Shown here: positions 61,461 through 64,000 of the stretch, one piece after another
Layout: each line of letters opens with the position of its first letter
How positions within the stretch are numbered: position 1 is the stretch's first letter
Source of the DNA: Hymenobacter caeli
Lineage (GTDB): Bacteria > Bacteroidota > Bacteroidia > Cytophagales > Hymenobacteraceae
Assembly (NCBI RefSeq): GCF_013294115.1
Contig: NZ_JABSNP010000002.1
Span: 1-64,000 of the forward strand
DNA length: 64,000 nucleotides
Reading direction: 5' to 3'
The notes under the pieces: generated by a model
What the model saw: only the letters and a program-made list of their open reading frames with translations
The model's database searches: none
Told to the model about the DNA's origin: nothing
Made by a program: the position numbers and the translations under genes

Positions 61461-62327
61461 ATGAAACACCTTCACCCGCTGGCCGTTGCGGCCGCTGCCC
61501 TGCTGCTGGCCCCCGCCGCCCACGCCCAAGCCAAGCTCAACATTCCCCAGGCCAGCCCGGCGGTGCGCGTCCGGCAGGCGTTTTCCACCTCGTTCATCGA
61601 GCTGAATTATTCGCGGCCCTCGCTGCGCGGGCGCGTGGCCTTCGGCGGGCTGGTGCCCTACGGGCAGGTGTGGCGCACCGGGGCCAACGCCGTCACCACC
61701 ATCCGCTTCGGCGAAGAAGTGAAGGTGGCGGGCCAGGCCGTGCCGGCCGGCACCTACGCCCTGCTGGCCATTCCCGGCAAAACGGACTGGACGTTCGTGC
61801 TCAACCGCGACACGGCCCAGTGGGGGGCCTACGCCTACCGGCCCGGCCTCGACGTGCTGCGCGTGCCGGCCAAAGCCGCACCGCTGGCCGCGCCGCAGGA
61901 AACAATGTCGCTCACCCTCGAAAACCTGCGCCCCGCCGCCGCCGACCTCGTCCTGGCCTGGGACCATGCCGCGGTAACTCTGCCCCTCACCGCCGACCCT
62001 GACCGCCTCGTGCTGAAACAGATTGCCGCCGCCATGAAAGGCGAAAAGAAGCCCTACATGGCCGCCGCCCAATACTACTACAACAGCGGCCAGGACCTCA
62101 CACCCGCCCTCGGCTGGCTCGACGAATACATCAAAGCCCACCCCGCCGAGTACTCGGGCTACTACTGGAAAGCCAAGCTGCTGCAGAAGCAGGGCAAAAA
62201 CGCCGAGGCCATCGCCGCCGCCAACCAATCGCTGGCCCTGGTGAAGGACGACAAAAACGAGGTGGCCAAAGCCGAGTACACCCGGCTCAACCAAGCGGTG
62301 CTGGCCGCCGCCGGCGCGAAAAAGTAA
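61461..62327 (+). CDS. DUF2911 domain protein
   Basis: 288 residues from ATG 61461 (MKHLHPLAVAAAALLLAPAA, signal peptide to AHAQ). The DUF2911 core runs about 30-185: VRQAFSTSFIELNYSRPSLR, GGLVPYGQVWRTGANAVTTI, AGTYALLAIPGKTDWTFVLN. The C-terminal third is TPR-like (YYYNSGQDLTPALGWLDEYI, KAKLLQKQGKNAEAIAAANQ). Secreted or periplasmic; function unknown. Confidence 0.92.
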   Translation: MKHLHPLAVAAAALLLAPAAHAQAKLNIPQASPAVRVRQAFSTSFIELNYSRPSLRGRVAFGGLVPYGQVWRTGANAVTTIRFGEEVKVAGQAVPAGTYALLAIPGKTDWTFVLNRDTAQWGAYAYRPGLDVLRVPAKAAPLAAPQETMSLTLENLRPAAADLVLAWDHAAVTLPLTADPDRLVLKQIAAAMKGEKKPYMAAAQYYYNSGQDLTPALGWLDEYIKAHPAEYSGYYWKAKLLQKQGKNAEAIAAANQSLALVKDDKNEVAKAEYTRLNQAVLAAAGAKK

Positions 62328-62696
62328 AGTGCCCCGGCCCCGCGCAAGCCGGTTCCCGGCGGGCCTGAGCGGGACCGGAAGCCGCCCCGCCCGCTGGCTC
62401 AGTGAAATCAAAGGAGCAATGGCCGAGCGTGCCGGTTAAAATAAAATAGTTACGGATTTTTATAATGATCACAATAATAAATTTGATTTAAAAAACAGTT
62501 TTTTGCCGTGAGGGGTGCCCACGGTTTTTGCATGGAATGGTTACGCCGTTTTATGAGTTAAACTTGCCGGCGCGGACGGACAGTGGTTAACGTAGCAGAT
62601 GGCTATCGGTTTAAACAGATTTTAAATAGCATATTATTGGGATGTGGTGGCTGGTCAAAATAAGTGTTGCGGCCCCGCGGTAATTGCATTCTTGTC
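62328..62696. other. AT-rich intergenic region before the PAS sensor
   Basis: 369 bases, distinctly AT-rich at 62430-62500 and 62595-62665. A weak hairpin ccgtgagggg-tgcccacgg with ttttt lies near 62507-62528. No TAnnTTTG box was recognised. No gene seen. Confidence 0.5.
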
Positions 62697-64000
62697 ATGG
62701 TTCCATCCCCTTCTTCCAACCCGGCGCTGACCGGCGCGGCGCGGTTGGCCGTGGCACGGGCCCGCGCCCGGCGGGCGGAGGCCCGGCTGAAGGCGACCGA
62801 GGCCCGACTCGCCGCGGCGGAGGCCCGGCTACGCGCGGCGGACCTGCTGCTGGCCGAAGCCCGGCAAACCGCCCAGCGCCACGAAGACGAGCTGCTGGCG
62901 GTGGTGCAAACCCTGCCGGTGGGCCTGCTGCTGCTCGACAATAAACGGGAAGTACGGCTCATCAATCGGCATTACCAACAGCTGTTTGGGCTGACAAAGG
63001 ATGCATCGAGCCCCGACGCGCGGACCAATGCGGTGGGCATCGTGCCCATCGAGCACCTGTTTGCCGACCCGGAAGCTTTTATGGCCGACGCCCAGGACCG
63101 GGACCACGCCAATCAATCGACGTTCAACGACGACTATGCCCTGGTCGACGGGCGCATCTTCTCGTTCGACTACCTGGTGCTGCCCGGCGCGGACGCGGGC
63201 CGCTTGGTGTGCTGCCGCGACGTGACGGACCAGCGCCTCGCCGCCCGGCAGCTGGCCGAACAACGCGCTTTTTACGAGGACGTGCTGACGCGCTTGCCGA
63301 TGGCCGTGTCCGTGCTGGACGCCGACCTGCGGTACCGGTTTATCAACGCCGCGGCCGAGCCCACCCCGGAGGTGCGCGCCGCCCTGCTGGGCCGTACCAT
63401 CCCGGAAGGCTACACGATTCGCGGCCGCTCCCCGCTGCTGGCCGAGCAGCGGCAACAGCGGGTAGAAGCGGCCCTGCGGCAGCGCCGCGAGGTGACGTGG
63501 GACGAAAAACTAACCTACGCCACCGGCGAACGCCACTGGCTGGGGGCCGCCCAGCCCTTGTTCGGCCCGGACGGGGCGCTGCGGGTGGTCGTCATTTCGG
63601 GCGTCGACATCACCGACCGCTTGCGCGTGGAGCAAAAGATGGTGCAGCAGCGCGAATTCTACGAAACCATCCTCAACGAGCTGCCGGTCGATATCGCCGT
63701 GTTCGACGCCGGGCAGCGCTACCTGTTCGCCAACCCCGCCTCGTTTGCGGACCCCGTGGTGCGGGAACAGATCATCGGCATGACCGACCGCGAGTACGTT
63801 GCCTACCGGCAGCGCCCCGCGGAGCTGGCCCTCCAGCGCGAGCAGGTATTTGACCAGGTGCTGCGCCAGCGGGCCGACGTGGTGTGGGAGGAAACGGTGC
63901 AGGGCCTCGCCGGCGTGCAGCAAAAAATGCGCCGCCTGCGGCCCGTGTTCGGGGCCGACGGGGCCCTGCGCATGGTGGTGGGCTCGGGCATCGACATCAC
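62697..64000 (+). CDS. multi-PAS sensor protein, 3' end outside the window
   Basis: Open frame from ATG 62697 (MVPSPSSNPALTGAARLAVA) to the window end, at least 434 codons. Residues about 20-68 are an Ala/Arg/Glu coiled coil (ARLKATEARLAAAEARLRAA). Then PAS-like units: VVQTLPVGLLLLDNKREVRL; EDVLTRLPMAVSVLDADLRY; ETILNELPVDIAVFDAGQRY. Each is followed by a PAC-like strand (VTWDEKLTYATGERHWLGAA, GVDITDR). No kinase or cyclase domain is visible before the end. A hybrid histidine kinase is a likely full-length identity. Cytoplasmic, as no membrane segment was seen. Confidence 0.85.
   Translation, partial: MVPSPSSNPALTGAARLAVARARARRAEARLKATEARLAAAEARLRAADLLLAEARQTAQRHEDELLAVVQTLPVGLLLLDNKREVRLINRHYQQLFGLTKDASSPDARTNAVGIVPIEHLFADPEAFMADAQDRDHANQSTFNDDYALVDGRIFSFDYLVLPGADAGRLVCCRDVTDQRLAARQLAEQRAFYEDVLTRLPMAVSVLDADLRYRFINAAAEPTPEVRAALLGRTIPEGYTIRGRSPLLAEQRQQRVEAALRQRREVTWDEKLTYATGERHWLGAAQPLFGPDGALRVVVISGVDITDRLRVEQKMVQQREFYETILNELPVDIAVFDAGQRYLFANPASFADPVVREQIIGMTDREYVAYRQRPAELALQREQVFDQVLRQRADVVWEETVQGLAGVQQKMRRLRPVFGADGALRMVVGSGIDI

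Overview
The window looks like chromosomal DNA of a GC-rich member of the Bacteroidota, most likely a Hymenobacter-type Cytophagales bacterium. The evidence is Bacteroidota-type -7 promoter boxes (TAnnTTTG), few clear Shine-Dalgarno sites, a type IX secretion C-terminal domain on a secreted glycosidase, DUF2911 and imelysin families, TonB-dependent receptors, and strong GC bias at third codon positions, which produces many long antisense shadow ORFs. The genus is an inference.

Layout. 1-330: end of an IS5-like element truncating a DUF559 gene. 472-8650: arginine biosynthesis in two divergent arms, minus strand (GNAT acyltransferase, argG, argC, a conserved unknown gene, argD) and plus strand (argB, argE, argH). 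The transcarbamylase is not in the window. 8817-13322: MocA-like nucleotidyltransferase, Old Yellow Enzyme, XdhC, NmrA-type reductase. 13543-15323: purK-purE. 15787-16951: AT-richer island with a 56-aa ORF overlapping a nucleotidyltransferase gene, then an orphan gene. 17023-20928: three-subunit molybdenum hydroxylase (PaoABC/YagTSR type), which XdhC and MocA probably serve. 21285-23777: GH74-like secreted glycosidase. 24412-29591: GH15 enzyme and a trehalose-phosphate synthase/phosphatase fusion, flanked by two paralogous Gly/Tyr-rich lipoproteins. 29868-30176: a small hydrophobic peptide gene completely overlapped by an antisense transcription unit. 30348-34705: UvrA-like ATPase and three paralogous small membrane proteins with a uvrA scar between two of them. 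34904-39608: BtuB-like receptor and M1 aminopeptidase. 39679-44677: carbonic anhydrase, SulP transporter, two-component system. 44801-49673: GAF protein, SAM-I riboswitch plus APC permease, small proteins, CPBP protease. 49792-52365: topoisomerase III carrying a repeat-derived linker. 52395-59652: Lgt-like/beta-domain fusion, and a probable iron locus (TonB receptor, imelysin lipoprotein, di-heme oxidoreductase). 59802-64000: SDR/DUF2867 protein, DUF2911 protein, and a multi-PAS sensor running off the end.

How genes work together. The arginine arms face each other across a palindrome that holds both -7 boxes, so they can be co-regulated. The riboswitch implies that the APC permease imports methionine or a relative. 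The carbonic anhydrase/SulP pair suggests bicarbonate uptake. The receptor, imelysin and di-heme protein form one iron module.

Most notable items: the SAM-I riboswitch on a permease; the antisense pair around a hydrophobic peptide (type I toxin-antitoxin-like); the nucleotidyltransferase module; the three-copy small-protein family built by duplication with a uvrA 3' end; several palindromic repeat families, one of which has become coding sequence inside topB; and the Lgt-like fusion. No CRISPR array, rRNA or complete tRNA gene was seen. Everything was read by eye, without database searches.
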